This document shows, in pieces, positions 1 through 11,417 of a stretch of 64,000 bases of DNA (position 1 is the stretch's first letter; each line of letters begins with the position of its first letter). The DNA lies in the NCBI RefSeq assembly GCF_021155775.2, contig NC_060234.1, positions 4,493,283-4,557,282 on the forward strand. Reading direction: 5' to 3'. Under the pieces are notes generated by a model. It was not told where the DNA came from. It made no database searches and saw nothing but the letters and a program-made list of their open reading frames with translations. Made by a program: the position numbers and the translations under genes. Origin of the DNA: Neodiprion pinetum (Eukaryota > Arthropoda > Insecta > Hymenoptera > Diprionidae).

Positions 1-2633
1 CGAAACATTTCGAGTCAAGGACTCGATTCGTAAATCGACAAGTGATCTGAAAATGGTAAAATTGATGCGCGGGGTGTAAACGCAGAGGATTCGAAAAACA
101 AAATGGTTAAAACATCAAAATTTCAAAGATGAAAAATTCAATTTCAAAGTATTTCGAAACGTAGAAAGCTCCAAGTGTTATAAAAAACGAAAATCTCGAA
201 TCGTTAGAACGGATGAAAAATATAGCAAGTCAAAATTCTAATCCTATATTCATAGGTAAATTTTGTCACACCTTACCTTTGAAATACATTTTGTCTAATT
301 TTAACCTCGCTTTTCGCGATCTTTAAAATACATAATCATGACCTTTCAATTTTCCAATCCATTCCCACCGGACAAATATTTTCGAACGCACAAAATATGT
401 ATTCCTGAAAAAAAAAAAGAGATACCGGAATTAGTGGCGTCTGATAAAATTATTAATCAAACACATCTCCTTTTTCTCCTTTTTCTTCTTCTTCTTCTTC
501 TTCTTTCTGATGAAAATCCCACCTCGGTAGCCTGTATATACCGTCAGTCAAGACTCAATGGAAGTGAGCTTGACGTAGAAGTTCCGAGACTGGAACGAAC
601 AAGCGGGGAAAGTTTATCTCTTAATTATCACTTCCCACGGAGGGTTTGGCTCTATCAATATTTCGCAGAGACGAAAGGTGGTGACGCAGAAACGTAATCG
701 CTTGATCGTTCCGCCTCCGCCTCTATTTTAACACTTATTATCGGAATTTGTGTGCGAGAGGAAGGGAGGAAGGGAGTAATAAAGAGAGGAATCGAGTAGA
801 AAAAGGTGAAAGAGCAATTGGATGTAGCGATCAGCCGAGACGGGATGATCTCTCCTCAATCTCAGACCGAGGCTAAAGATTGTTACGAAAGCTTCGATCT
901 GCGGTTGACGTCCGCGTTCTTTTATTAATTTGCCAAAGGGCGGGGCCGACTACCCCTCCAATTTTCTAGGGGAGGGTGAGAAAATTTTCCTTCGAAAAAC
1001 AATCTCCATTCATCACGCGGAGACTCGTTTACCTCGCCCCTCTCTATCCCTCCTCGATTTTAATCGAATCGTAGCTAATTAATCTTCGGCACCTTCGACC
1101 CTTGCGGAAAAATTTTGCGCGCACCGTTTCGCGACCGAAGAGAGGAAGAAAAAAAAAAAAATTTATCCGGCGCTACGTGCGCAACGGAATGTTTGCTTGA
1201 CGGGAGAAAAAAAATAATAATAATAACAATAAATAAATGAATAAATAAAACAAAAAAACACAAAAGTTTTACCTCGTTTTTCATTCTAACAAACTTGTGG
1301 TTTCATTGAAGAAAAATTTGTTCGGAACGGACCTTTTTTTTTTTTTCTTTCCCACATTGCATCAATTTTCAGCAAATTGGCGTTACGCGTGGCTGAAAAG
1401 AAATAAAAAAACTTGGTCACGGTGCGTATTATACTTTCCTTTTTTCTTTTCTTGTTTGTTCTCCCTTTTTCGGTAGGGACGACCGAAGCGATTTCGGTTG
1501 TACGGATTTCGGGGATAAGCAGAAAATTTTTTTACTACCGAGATGTGAATTTGAATTGCAACGCAAAAACTTAATCCGCGATTTCATCGGCATGAATGAT
1601 GGAACGTATCGGAAATATCGGTTATACGTTTCAGAGTGAAACTTTGGGGGATTTGGGTGTCTGATGAAAAAAAAAAATAAAAAAAAAAAAAAAGTCTCGA
1701 TCTGTAATATTGAAATTTTTCTTACAAGATATCGCGCAACCGTGCTGGTTGAATAAAATCGAGTTCCACGTCGGAAAGAAAAGCAGGAAGAAAGAAGCAG
1801 ACAAAGAAAAAGGGATACGTTCTTCATCGCCTCGCGAAATTCGGACCGTCTTCCTCGATCCGCAAAAATTCTACGGAGAATAATAATCGTTACCGTAGAG
1901 TTTGAAATTTTCGGATATCTGTAACTCCCCGTTTTGTTTTTTTTTTTTCTTTTTTTTTCTTTATTTTCCTTCTTTTACCAAAACATTGTGAATTGTTAAA
2001 TTGTCGAATATCGAAGTCGAATAAAAACTGAACGTATTTGCAGTAATATGAAATATATGAGAATCTAGGCACAATATTGTACGACATTAAAATGAATGAA
2101 CGTATGATCGTGAAACGAGATAAATCGATCGATTGAAAAATTCAAATCGTTGGGAAGAAAGGCTTGGCGAAAATATCTCACGTGTATCGTTTTAGACTTT
2201 TCAGGTTACGGCAGAATTGCATTAATTTTATTGAATTGAAAATATCAGATTCGTATCTCAAGTCTGACGTTATAGGAGATAAAAATGTTTAGAGAGAAAC
2301 CAGAAGAAGAAAACCAAAAATTAGCGCCTCGTGGTCAGAAATAGTAATTTTCTTTTTCTATCGATACTTCGATCATCACAACTCACCGATTTTAATTCAT
2401 ATAGTTTTCAACTCGTAAAAAATATAAAAATATCAAACAAAAAATCAAATCGTAATATCTCACGCCGCCGATAAGATCTCGTGTAAATCTAATTCGAGGT
2501 TTAAGGTCTTTCACGCGAACGAATCTTCTCAAAAAACGTACGTACCTATATGCACGTAAAATTGAATGATAAAAAAAAAAAAAAAAAAAAAACAATCATC
2601 GTTCTACAATTTATACTATCGTTTTATTTTCAG
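1..2633. other. upstream non-coding region of the receptor gene
   Basis: I see no gene here. The open frames on both strands are short, AT-rich and built on homopolymer runs such as poly-T at 1331-1345 and poly-A near 2572-2592. A more GC-rich patch at about 700-1060 contains a GC-box-like GGGCGGGG (around 939-947) and an imperfect CCCCTCC/GGGGAGGG hairpin at about 953-976; it could be a promoter or enhancer of the downstream receptor, but this is inference. A splice-acceptor-like TTTTATTTTCAG ends at 2633 and could start the exon that carries the receptor start codon. Confidence 0.5.
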
Positions 2634-2880
2634 AAACTTGGGTGATCAATATTCGGAAATTATCGTCTCTAATTAACTAAGAAATAACGCGCTGTGAAAT
2701 AAAACGTTCCGAAGTGCAGTGTTGAAGTGATAAAATTATTCGCAAAATTTTTTCTATCAAGTCAAAGCAATAAATAAATAAGTAGATAAATAAAAGCACA
2801 AAACTGTTGTGAAATCGCGGTGTAAATTTGCGGTGAAGTGTCGGTGTGAAAAATTTTGAAATGAGGGAGGGCTGAGAGCA
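2634..2880 (+). other. probable 5' UTR of the 5-HT2A-type receptor exon
   Basis: The stretch between a good acceptor (polypyrimidine tract plus CAG at 2631-2633) and the ATG at 2881 has no long open frame. It is best read as the 5' untranslated part of the first coding exon. The start context is AGCAATGG, acceptable for animal initiation. An upstream non-coding exon outside or early in the window would be needed if the acceptor is real; alternatively transcription starts inside this stretch. Confidence 0.4.
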
Positions 2881-3397
2881 ATGGACCCGGTATCAGAGGA
2901 TCAGAAAATCGTGATATCCGCGGGGTTTTCACCGGTTATGGAAAACCGTGATCGGGGTGGTTTAAACTTGACGTCGCCGGTCGGCGCCCCGGTGATTTAC
3001 AGAAGCCTCTTCGACGGCTCGGATGTATTCGGCGACGTTGACGTCGAGGGTGACAAGAGTGCGGACGACAACAGTGCGGGTGAAATCGTGCGGGTGACAG
3101 TGACGAGAATATTAAACGCCAGTGATTATTACGTGAGTGGGGGTGGCGCCCCGACAACCCCGTCCGCCCCTGGCGCCCCACAATCCGTAGACGACAACGT
3201 TCTGAACAACTGGTGGGCCATGCTGGCCCTCGTCCTCGTCCTCGGAACGGCCGCAGGGAATATTTTGGTCTGCCTGGCCATCACCTGGGAACGAAGACTC
3301 CAGAATGTGACAAATTATTTTTTAATGAGTCTAGCGATCACCGATCTGATGGTTGCGGTACTGGTCATGCCCCTTGGAATACTTACGCTCGTTCGCG
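2881..3397 (+). CDS. 5-HT2A: 5-HT2A-type serotonin receptor, coding exon 1 (N-terminus, TM1, TM2)
   Basis: This exon encodes residues 1-172 and the first base of codon 173 of a class A GPCR expected to bind serotonin at the plasma membrane and couple to Gq. Residues 1-108 form an acidic, Gly/Pro-containing extracellular tail with N-glycosylation sequons at N29 and N79. TM1 spans about 111-136 with the family GN motif (N127 = 1.50). The short loop ERRLQNVTNYF is a hallmark of this receptor type. TM2 follows with D155 (2.50) in LAITDLMVAVLVMPLG. The exon ends at G|GTGAGT in phase 1, and the next exon restores glycine. The match is to the insect 5-HT2A type; the 5-HT2B type has different TM1-TM3 sequence. 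It is identified from remembered family sequence, not from a search. Confidence 0.88.
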
Positions 3398-3641
3398 GTG
3401 AGTAAAACATTAATTTTGACACTAATTTTCATCGGATTGTTATTCCCAAATCACGAGGGAAGCGTTTTCGATGTTTTTTTTTTCTTTTTTTTTTTTTCTT
3501 TCTTTTTCCAAAGCTTTTAGGAGATTGATTGGTTGGAAAGGTATGTACTCTTCGTTAATTTTTTTTTTTTTTTTTCAAGACCTAATGCCCTGGAAATAAT
3601 AAAGCAAATACGAAAGATATTAAAGAAAAAAAAAACGCACA

Positions 3642-3963
3642 AAAGTAACCTACACGAAAATAAACCACAATAAAAATAACCAATCACTGAAATGACCCAC
3701 AGCAAAAATAACGAATTACTCAAACAACCAACACGAAAATAACGAATTATTAAAATAATCCACGACAAAAACAACGCATTTTGAAATTCGATTTGATTTA
3801 ATTTAATTTAATTTAACTTATCGAAATTTAATGTTTTGATATCTAATTTTTGTTTTCGTCAATTTTTTGTCACGGATTATTTTCGTCGTGGGTTACTTTT
3901 CGCTTGGGTTATTTTTGTTCAAGTTGCTTACGTTACGGTATTTTTGTGTGGATTATTTTCAAC
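3642..3963. repeat. 31-32-nt tandem repeat array with an inverted copy
   Basis: Left arm: units starting at 3677, 3709, 3740 and 3772 have the form AACGAATTACTCAAACAA followed by CCAACACGAAAAT, with period 31-32. The right arm at about 3870-3963 carries the reverse complement of the CCACACGAAAATAA core several times at about 16-nt spacing. The arms are separated by an AT-rich spacer containing TTTAATTTAATTTAA. The structure resembles a degraded foldback element or an inverted satellite fragment. Confidence 0.6.
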
Positions 3964-4482
3964 ATAGAATGTTGAGGTAATTCATCAAAACTCATTGTCA
4001 GATATCGATGCTTCGTTTGAAATCGTATTTAAATTCTTGATAACGTGATAGACCGTATTTTAGTAAACTATAGCTTTCAGACACCATGACAAACTGGTTT
4101 CTTGTAAAACATTGTCACATTTTCCAAAAATCTCTCAGTCAGCTGTTGAAAGTTTTACCCACAAGTCTGTAGGACCCATTTCAAGATGTACCGATCCTGA
4201 AAGGATCACCAAAATCTCATCCTCCGTATTACTCATATCCTTGAGTCGCAAAATCGATCTCATACACCGTAATAACGCGTAAAAAAAAATCGGAACCTCA
4301 ATTTTCCGATTCAATTAATCGTGAAAGTTTTGTTGCGCATCGCGTCATGTAACAATAACTAATTGAACGATAATATTATTGACAGTAGGACAAGTACTGG
4401 GTGAATTTCCATAGTAGAAAACGCATTTAAATAATTTATAAACGGTTGTTATTTACTTTTTCTCTATGTTTAAATATTCGTA

Positions 4483-4860
4483 CACTGAGAAAAATTTCAT
4501 TTGTCATAGTAACTTGAAAAATTGAATAAAACAGATACCGTTAAAAAAACTGTTTGAATATTGTTGTTCATTACGAAAAACGAGGTACGCCTAACCATTT
4601 TGTTTACTCTACTTTTTTAGTTAAACAAGGCTTTAACGTCAATTTATTCTTGCACAAGCGTTAAATTTTCGCAACAGTTACGCGAAAATCCAGCAACAGC
4701 GATCGTAACGAGAAAGAACAGTAACGGATACTAGACTTTCCGGTAACGGCTAGAAAACTAATTTTCATTTTCTACCTAGAACTATATTTTGTCGATTGTG
4801 GTAAAAAATGAAAATACGTAAGAACTGAGCGGTAACCGGAACTAAAAATTTCTTTCAGTG
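4483..4860 (+). mobile_element. MITE with CACTGA terminal inverted repeats, copy 1
   Basis: The left end reads CACTGAGAAAAATTTCATTT. The reverse complement of the right end reads CACTGAAAGAAATTTTTAGT, giving an imperfect terminal inverted repeat of about 20 nt. The 378-nt body has no coding capacity. Its first 260 nt or so are homologous to the reverse complement of 17480-17801, and its left end also to 55385-55448. No clear target-site duplication is visible, so the superfamily is undetermined. Confidence 0.6.
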
Positions 4861-5363
4861 CAGTACCTGTAAACGTTTCACGTAACGGGAATTTCCCTGA
4901 AAATCGCTTATTCGTGCATTGATTCTATGCTGGTGTTCACCGACGAAACAACCGTTTACGTTTAATAGAAAACCTAAAGCGCGGTTTCGTGATGACGATA
5001 AGAAGACAGATAACATCGATTTCGAAGCGTGTTGGCCGCCCGCTCCAATCTTGTCTGATCGACCCGTCGACCGCCTCTACTTCAAGTAGCGAAGCCCAAT
5101 TGTGGGTCAGACGAATGAGGAACGAATTTTGTGTCTGCAGTTAGCGTGGCGCGTAAAATTTACGACTACTAAACAGAGCGCGAGTCGGGTCTGAAATCTT
5201 AGAGTATAATTAGATGCGGTGTGATTTTTGTACTAATTATGATGGTAGTAATAATAATTAAAGTAAAAAAAAAAAAAAAAATCACCACACATCCACGGAT
5301 TCAAGATTTCACGCAATGACTGTGTCAAAGTTTTCTCGTTTCGATAGGAATGAAAGTGAGGGC

Positions 5364-5391
5364 GGGGGGGGGGGGGGGGGGGGGGGGGGGG
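5364..5391 (+). repeat. poly-G homopolymer, 28 nt
   Basis: There is an uninterrupted run of G on the + strand, flanked by GAAAGTGAGGGC and TGAAAGTGAG. The flanks repeat GAAAGTGAG on both sides of the run. Confidence 0.9.
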
Positions 5392-8300
5392 TGAAAGTGA
5401 GAAATCGCGTTTTCTCATCGGAATTTGTCGAGTTTTTTTTCTCCCCGAGCTTCGCACGGTTTTTCTGATTCAATGTGTCCCTAAAATTAGACACAGTCCA
5501 GCTGCCTGAAATTGGATTCCTGTCACGGCTCGGGATGAAATATTTTTCAAGTACTTTGTTCCTGACGTAACGAAATATGAAGTAACAAGATTTTTCTTCC
5601 AAGATTAAGTGTCGTTGGAACGGACCCCCCAAAAAAAAAAAAAAAAAACAAGTTATGCAAATTTAATTTCAACGGGTGCGACTGACGATAAATTTAATCA
5701 ACTGGACATTTTTAGAAGTGATATATTTGGATCAGTCGCATAGAATGAAAGTGAAAAAGAAAACGAGTCACAGAAAAAAAATAAATAAATAAATAATTTA
5801 AATTCGATCTCTCAAAATAATCTTTTCGTCATTTCTAACAAAAACAAAAAAAAAAAAATTAAAAATTTCACGATGAAGCATCCTTTCTTTTTTACATCTC
5901 GGTTCGATAGCCGTAAATTCAATTTCGGTAGATACGAAGAAAAAAATTTCCTACCAGACTACGGCAAATGATTTTTCTTCCAATATCGAAGAATATTTTC
6001 AAGGGCGTCACTTGTCGAGCTGGGTTCATTACCTAAGAAGACACTGAAGCAACGTTTAAAGACGCATTCGACCGTGTCGAATAAGCGGATGGAAATGAAG
6101 CTTAAGCACTCGGATGAATTAAGAAAAATACCCCCTTCACCCCTGGCGAATTTCTCCACTCAAAGTGATGAAAAAAACGTTTCCAATTTCAAATTCAGTG
6201 ACAAACAAGACGTCGCTGACAGATAAAGCAGTTTTAATCGGTGTTTTTTACATTGCAAAATAAAGAAAACTTCCAGACCCGAGAGAAAAATAAAATAAAA
6301 TAAATAAAAAATTAAGAATAAATGATAAAATCTTCCATGTGTTTTTTCCTTCCCTTTCTTTTTTTTTTTTTTTTTTTCTTCTTTCAAAGTACCTACTAAA
6401 TATCTTAATTTAAAAACGCGTCCATATTTTTGTTCGACTTGTTGCCAGGAAACGAAGGATAATATTAAAAAATTCCAGACACAAAGTCGAAGGGCTGATC
6501 AAAGTGAAGGAGATCATTTGAACTTGAAAGTGGATTGAAAAAATAAAAATAAAATTGAAAAGAATTAAAATAAACTGAAAAGCTGCTCGAAACTTTAATT
6601 GGCAGAGTTTCAGCTTCCAATCTACCGGCTCGCTTTTTGTAGAGTGTGCGCAAATCACATTTATTTGGTGTATAAGGGAGAAAGATAAAAAAAAAAAAAA
6701 ATAAATAAAAATTGTTCAAAACATCATTAGACTGATTTAAATATATACATACATAATTTATACGAAGATAATTTCGGAGAAATTTTGTCGTTAATATTCT
6801 ATCCTATTAAAGAGGTATTAAAAATCGTGGTAAAAATTTTGTTTGTCATTCTACGCGTGTCTATACTTGAAATAAGTAATATGAAACTTGAAATTTCATG
6901 ATTAATCGTCAAAGTTGACACGCGAATCGGAATGACCGTATGCAAAATAAATAATATTGACAAAATTCAACAGATAAATGTTAGATTCGCGTAAAATTTC
7001 ATCCCCATTCGACATCCAACACGCAGCAGTGTTGCAGGGAAAAAGGGGATGAAAAACGAAGGAAGGTAGAAAGGGAAGTAATCCTTCACCTTTTACCCTT
7101 ATCCACACGTGCACACTCACAGAAATGTAAACACATACACACAGCGATAAGGACAACTCCCCAACAATTTTCCTCTCAGAAGGAAAGAGCTCTCGAGCAA
7201 GAGCCACTCACGCGTTAAATTACCAATTACATAAATACCGGTTTCGAGAATCGTGAAAGCGCGGCACACAAAACCGTTTTACGACTTTCTCATATATATT
7301 CAAAATGCTCTACGTCTCGCTGACGAAACGCCGTGAAATTCAAACCACGATACCATTGAGGAAAAAAAGTTGACTAACTCATTTCCAACTTTGTATAATA
7401 TGTATATTATTTTAACAATTATTTATCTACTTCATTTTATTGTTATTATTATTATTATTTTTCTCACGGTTGTTTACGTTTCGAACATCGATCGAATCTC
7501 TCTCTTTTTCTTTCGCTTTCTTTCCCAACAATCGGCAACTTCAAAAGTCGCTTATCAGCGTATCTTTTCGAGACGGAAGAACAAAGATGCTAGTTTTTTA
7601 GTTACCAATTTCTTTAGCTTTTAGTTCTCAGTTTAGTTTTACAACTTCTTTTTTCACTAATTTTGTTTCTCTTTATTTATTTATCTAAACATTTTACACA
7701 TATTTAATATTTTACAGATATATACAGCTGTTTTTAATTATTCATTTACTTGTTCGTTTATTTACCTGTTTTATTTAATTTGTTTTATTATATTTTAGTT
7801 CTACTTTATTCTATGCGTACTTGTCATCCTCCGCTGTATTTAACATTCAATTTTTCTTTTTACCTTCATAATTCCACGTGCAGATTTTGCTTCTTTCTAT
7901 TTCTTTCTCATTCGATCTTAATACGCCAATTATTCTTTGAACTGGTGGATAAAAAAAGCCAAAAAAATATCGACTCCAAAAACGTGAATAATTTTAACGG
8001 GATTTTTCACTGATTACAAAATTCATTCCACTTTGCCTTTGTTCTTTTTACCTTTCTATTCCATAATTATATCACTATAATTGTAGACTGCATGATTAGT
8101 TCGGAGAGTTACTATCGCATTGTTTGTTTCTCGGAGAGAAATGATTGTTTGTTTGTTTTTTTTTCTTTTTATGTGCATACTGGTTACTAATCATCCAAAG
8201 TTCTCCCAATTGGGATATTAACTAAAAAATTTCTCCCTTTTGTGTGATTTTTATTAAATTTGTCGCTTTCAAAATGAACAGAATATTTTAGCTAATTGAG

Positions 8301-9667
8301 ATTGTTTTTTATTTCTTTATTTTTTCAGGAAAAATGAGTAAAAGAAAAAGGAGTCACACGCGTTTCACAGGATACAAATTTTGTGCCACTTTTTACAATA
8401 TTATTTGAATCAGAAAAAAAATCTGTACGCACTGTAAGATGTTGATTTATTTTTTTTTTCTTCTATTAAGCTACAATTCACGAATTACTCGAGTTTCATT
8501 TTTATTCGCTTATTGTGACTTTAAACGTCGTCGGTAGTTTCTTCGGGGAATTGATTCAGCTCTTTAAGTATGACGCTGCTCCTTAACTGTTTCCCTGATA
8601 TCTCAACAAAAGACGTTTGCAGTAGCTTCAAGAATTTTCTTTTTTTCATGCGGACTGAATCAAGTCCAAGTGAGTTGGTTTGACAGATGCGAGTTTTTTT
8701 AGACCAGTAGAATTCGGTTAAAATTCAAGGCGGAACGAAATTCGACAAAACGTGACTTCGAATGAAAAAGTTCCATTGGTTAGGAATATTTTTGCAGGAA
8801 TAGAATCGTTGTGTTACTATTTCTGATTTTAGTGCTAGGAAAATACCGTTTGTCCATTTTTAGCGAATTTCGATTTAGTTGACGCCAATACAATTATTTA
8901 CAAATCGCTCAAATTAATGTTTCATTTGAAACTTCAATCGACTGAGAAGAGGCACAAGAAAGTTGAAAATATTCAAATGACACAGGAAATTCATAGCGGG
9001 CAATTTTGAAATAATTTTTACTACGATTGAAACAAGTTTCAATTTCACATAAGCGTCGATTAAACAATTGACAGTATTTCTATTCGGACCGACGAAAGAT
9101 TTCTGTTAAATCTTTAACGGAGCTTTTTTAAGTGGAAATTCTTGTGATTTTTATTTTTCTTACAAAGTTAATGGAACATTGTTTCTAAGAAATTAAACTC
9201 AATTAACCTGAGCTGCTCGTTTAAAAGTTGTGTTTTATGATTACTCGTATTCCGTACATTTCACCCGGAACTGTTAAACTCACAAGGACCTTCGGATATG
9301 CATATTATGTATTTGTGCAGTTCGGTCCGAGATAGTGTAAAAAAGAAAACATCAATTGTAAAAAGGATTTAATGAATGTGCACCCCAATAACCAATTAAA
9401 TTGAATTTGAGTATTGAAATTGTTTTATTTCGAGACGCTCACTTAATCAATGCGACAAACGGCGAATTGCAGCTAAAAAAAAAAAAAAAAACAATCAACA
9501 AACAAACGAATCTTGAAGTGTATATATGAAATCGTAGGAGTCTTATGAAATCTTCCATATAAAGAAATGAGATCCGAAAAAACCTTACAAAGTCCCGTGA
9601 AATTTTCAATATTTTATAATTGACACTAACTAAAAAGAAAAACAACGATATCTAGTAATCTGAGGTT

Positions 9668-10270
9668 CTAGTCTTTTGAAACACCTTGTAACCGTAATTG
9701 AACTCTGGTAATTTGGACTTCGCAGTTAATTAGTTTTCCAAGTGAATAACCGTTGGAGAAACAATCCTCGTTCGATGAATTCTTGTGTTCGACCCGTCGA
9801 TTTCTTGTCGTGTAAAGCCCTGGACTATATTTACTTAGGGCATGTTTGGGTGAACTCTGTTTTAACGCGCACTTTACGGCCTCCGCCGCTGTGCCCATAA
9901 CTGTAATACCTTCCCACTTCTGAACCCTCTCTACCTACACGTACAACGAGTTTCATGCACAGAGTGGCTAACGGGTAAAATTCGTCAATAAACACATGCC
10001 TCAAGTATTTACCGATCCGATCTAAAATTTGGACACCCCAGTAGGTACAAGGAGAGTTTCAAGTACAGCTTTCCGTTCCAACATTTGCCGACACTTAGCC
10101 AATGACACAAACCTTTTACCCTCAAAGATTCTGAAAACGTTGTGGAAAATCGTTTGTGTCTCGACTAAGTGTCGGTAAGCGTCGGTAAGGGAATCTGCAT
10201 ACACAAATTTTTGTGTGTACCGAATCGCCACCTCGTAAAACTTCTCGACGATCTTTTTGCACTCTGTCAC
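9668..10270 (-). other. two unassigned - strand open frames (76 and 82 aa)
   Basis: On the - strand, 10270-10022 encodes 82 aa beginning MTECKKIVEKFYEV, and 9898-9668 encodes 76 aa beginning MGTAAEAVKCALKQ. They are less homopolymer-driven than other open frames in the intron and have a balanced amino-acid mix. I recognise no domain, and no splice pair clearly joins them. The upstream frame contains an imperfect inverted repeat (CCGACACTTAG near 10090 and CTAAGTGTCGG near 10165). They could be a decayed transposon gene or chance. Confidence 0.2.
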
Positions 10271-11393
10271 TTAGTGGCACCAATTTTTCTCGAATTTCAG
10301 CAGCCTCTGACTTTTCCGGAATGAAGAAATTCCCCGACTATTAACGGTTTTTCCCTCATACTTAATTTATTGCCGTCATATGATGAAACGGAGGTAGGAG
10401 GTATAAAATGAGAATCGCTGGAATTCGGCTCATATTGGGTATGATTAAGAATCAATCTACTGGAACGAAAACACACTGTTCAAATACTAAATTTCAACTG
10501 TGATAAGACACCTTGTTATTAAAAATGTTGATCAAGTCAAATTGTTGGTAATTTTTTTTTTTCAATACATAGTTGCAATAATTCCATTGAAAAATAGTTC
10601 ATTTTATTCATAGTTAAATTCCTCACAAATTACTTTCATCGGGTTGTTTTTTTCTTTTAACGTATCGTGCATTCTTGAAGCATGATATAAAATTTTCTAA
10701 ATTCGTCGTTTTTTGTTTCGTTGAAAGAACTTTTAAAACAGGAATGAATAGAAAGTCGCAGGGTGTTTTCTCACGCCCAGAGATTTCACAGTGAAAAAGA
10801 AGAATGAAAAACACGTTTGTTGACGAGTCAAATCTGATAAGAAGATGGACGAGTTCCGATTTCTTTTGTTTTACTTTCTTTCTTCCATTATTTACGTTCC
10901 GTTTTCTCCCCTCTTTATTCTCATCGCGTTGCCTCTCAACCTCGATAAAGAGTTTCGAGGACATACGCAGGGGATCGAAGGTCGAGGATACAGGCTGACT
11001 CGAGTTTCAGGTGGGAAAACTGAATTTATAGCCTGTGAAGGTATACACAAGAGGGTGAATCGGATCTCTGACGTTGGGGATTTCTCATTTCTAAGATTAG
11101 CACCGTGCGTTAAATTTTCACCCCTTGAGGAAAACCCGTTTCTCTTTCTTTCGATTTTTGACAGTCTCTGCAATCTCTTGCACTCTCAAATTTTTATCTT
11201 CGTCACATTTATTTTTCTCTTCTTATTATATTCCATCTACAATGTAATACTACGCTGAAAGATCTCTCGTTCGCTAGTTTCAAGTTATTTTAAGTTACCC
11301 TCCAAGTCTGTGACCTTCTTTCTTACTCGTTTTATACTTTGGGGTGCTCACTCTGGTATAATGAAAACACGTTCTATTTTATTCTATTCTATT

Positions 11394-11417
11394 CTCTCTC
11401 TCTCTCTCTCTCTCTCC
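11394..11417 (+). repeat. CT microsatellite
   Basis: A run of alternating C and T follows short ATTCT repeats. Confidence 0.85.

Larger units (their letters stand above)
3398..9667. other. giant receptor intron, part 1: repeats only
   Basis: This is the start of a 53,594-nt intron (donor GTGAGT at 3398, acceptor ending 56991). I see no gene in this block. It contains a tandem array with an inverted copy (about 3642-3963), a CACTGA-ended MITE (4483-4860), a 28-nt poly-G run (5364-5391) and numerous poly-A/T tracts. The open frames are homopolymer-rich and have no recognisable domain. Confidence 0.6.

Noticed and set aside
338..697. 119-codon + strand frame upstream of the receptor
   Set aside because: It contains a leucine run from a CTT repeat; there is no family resemblance and no splice link to the receptor.
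10845..11258. 137-codon + strand frame with hydrophobic ends
   Set aside because: The hydrophobicity comes from T-rich DNA; there is no recognisable domain, promoter or splice partner.
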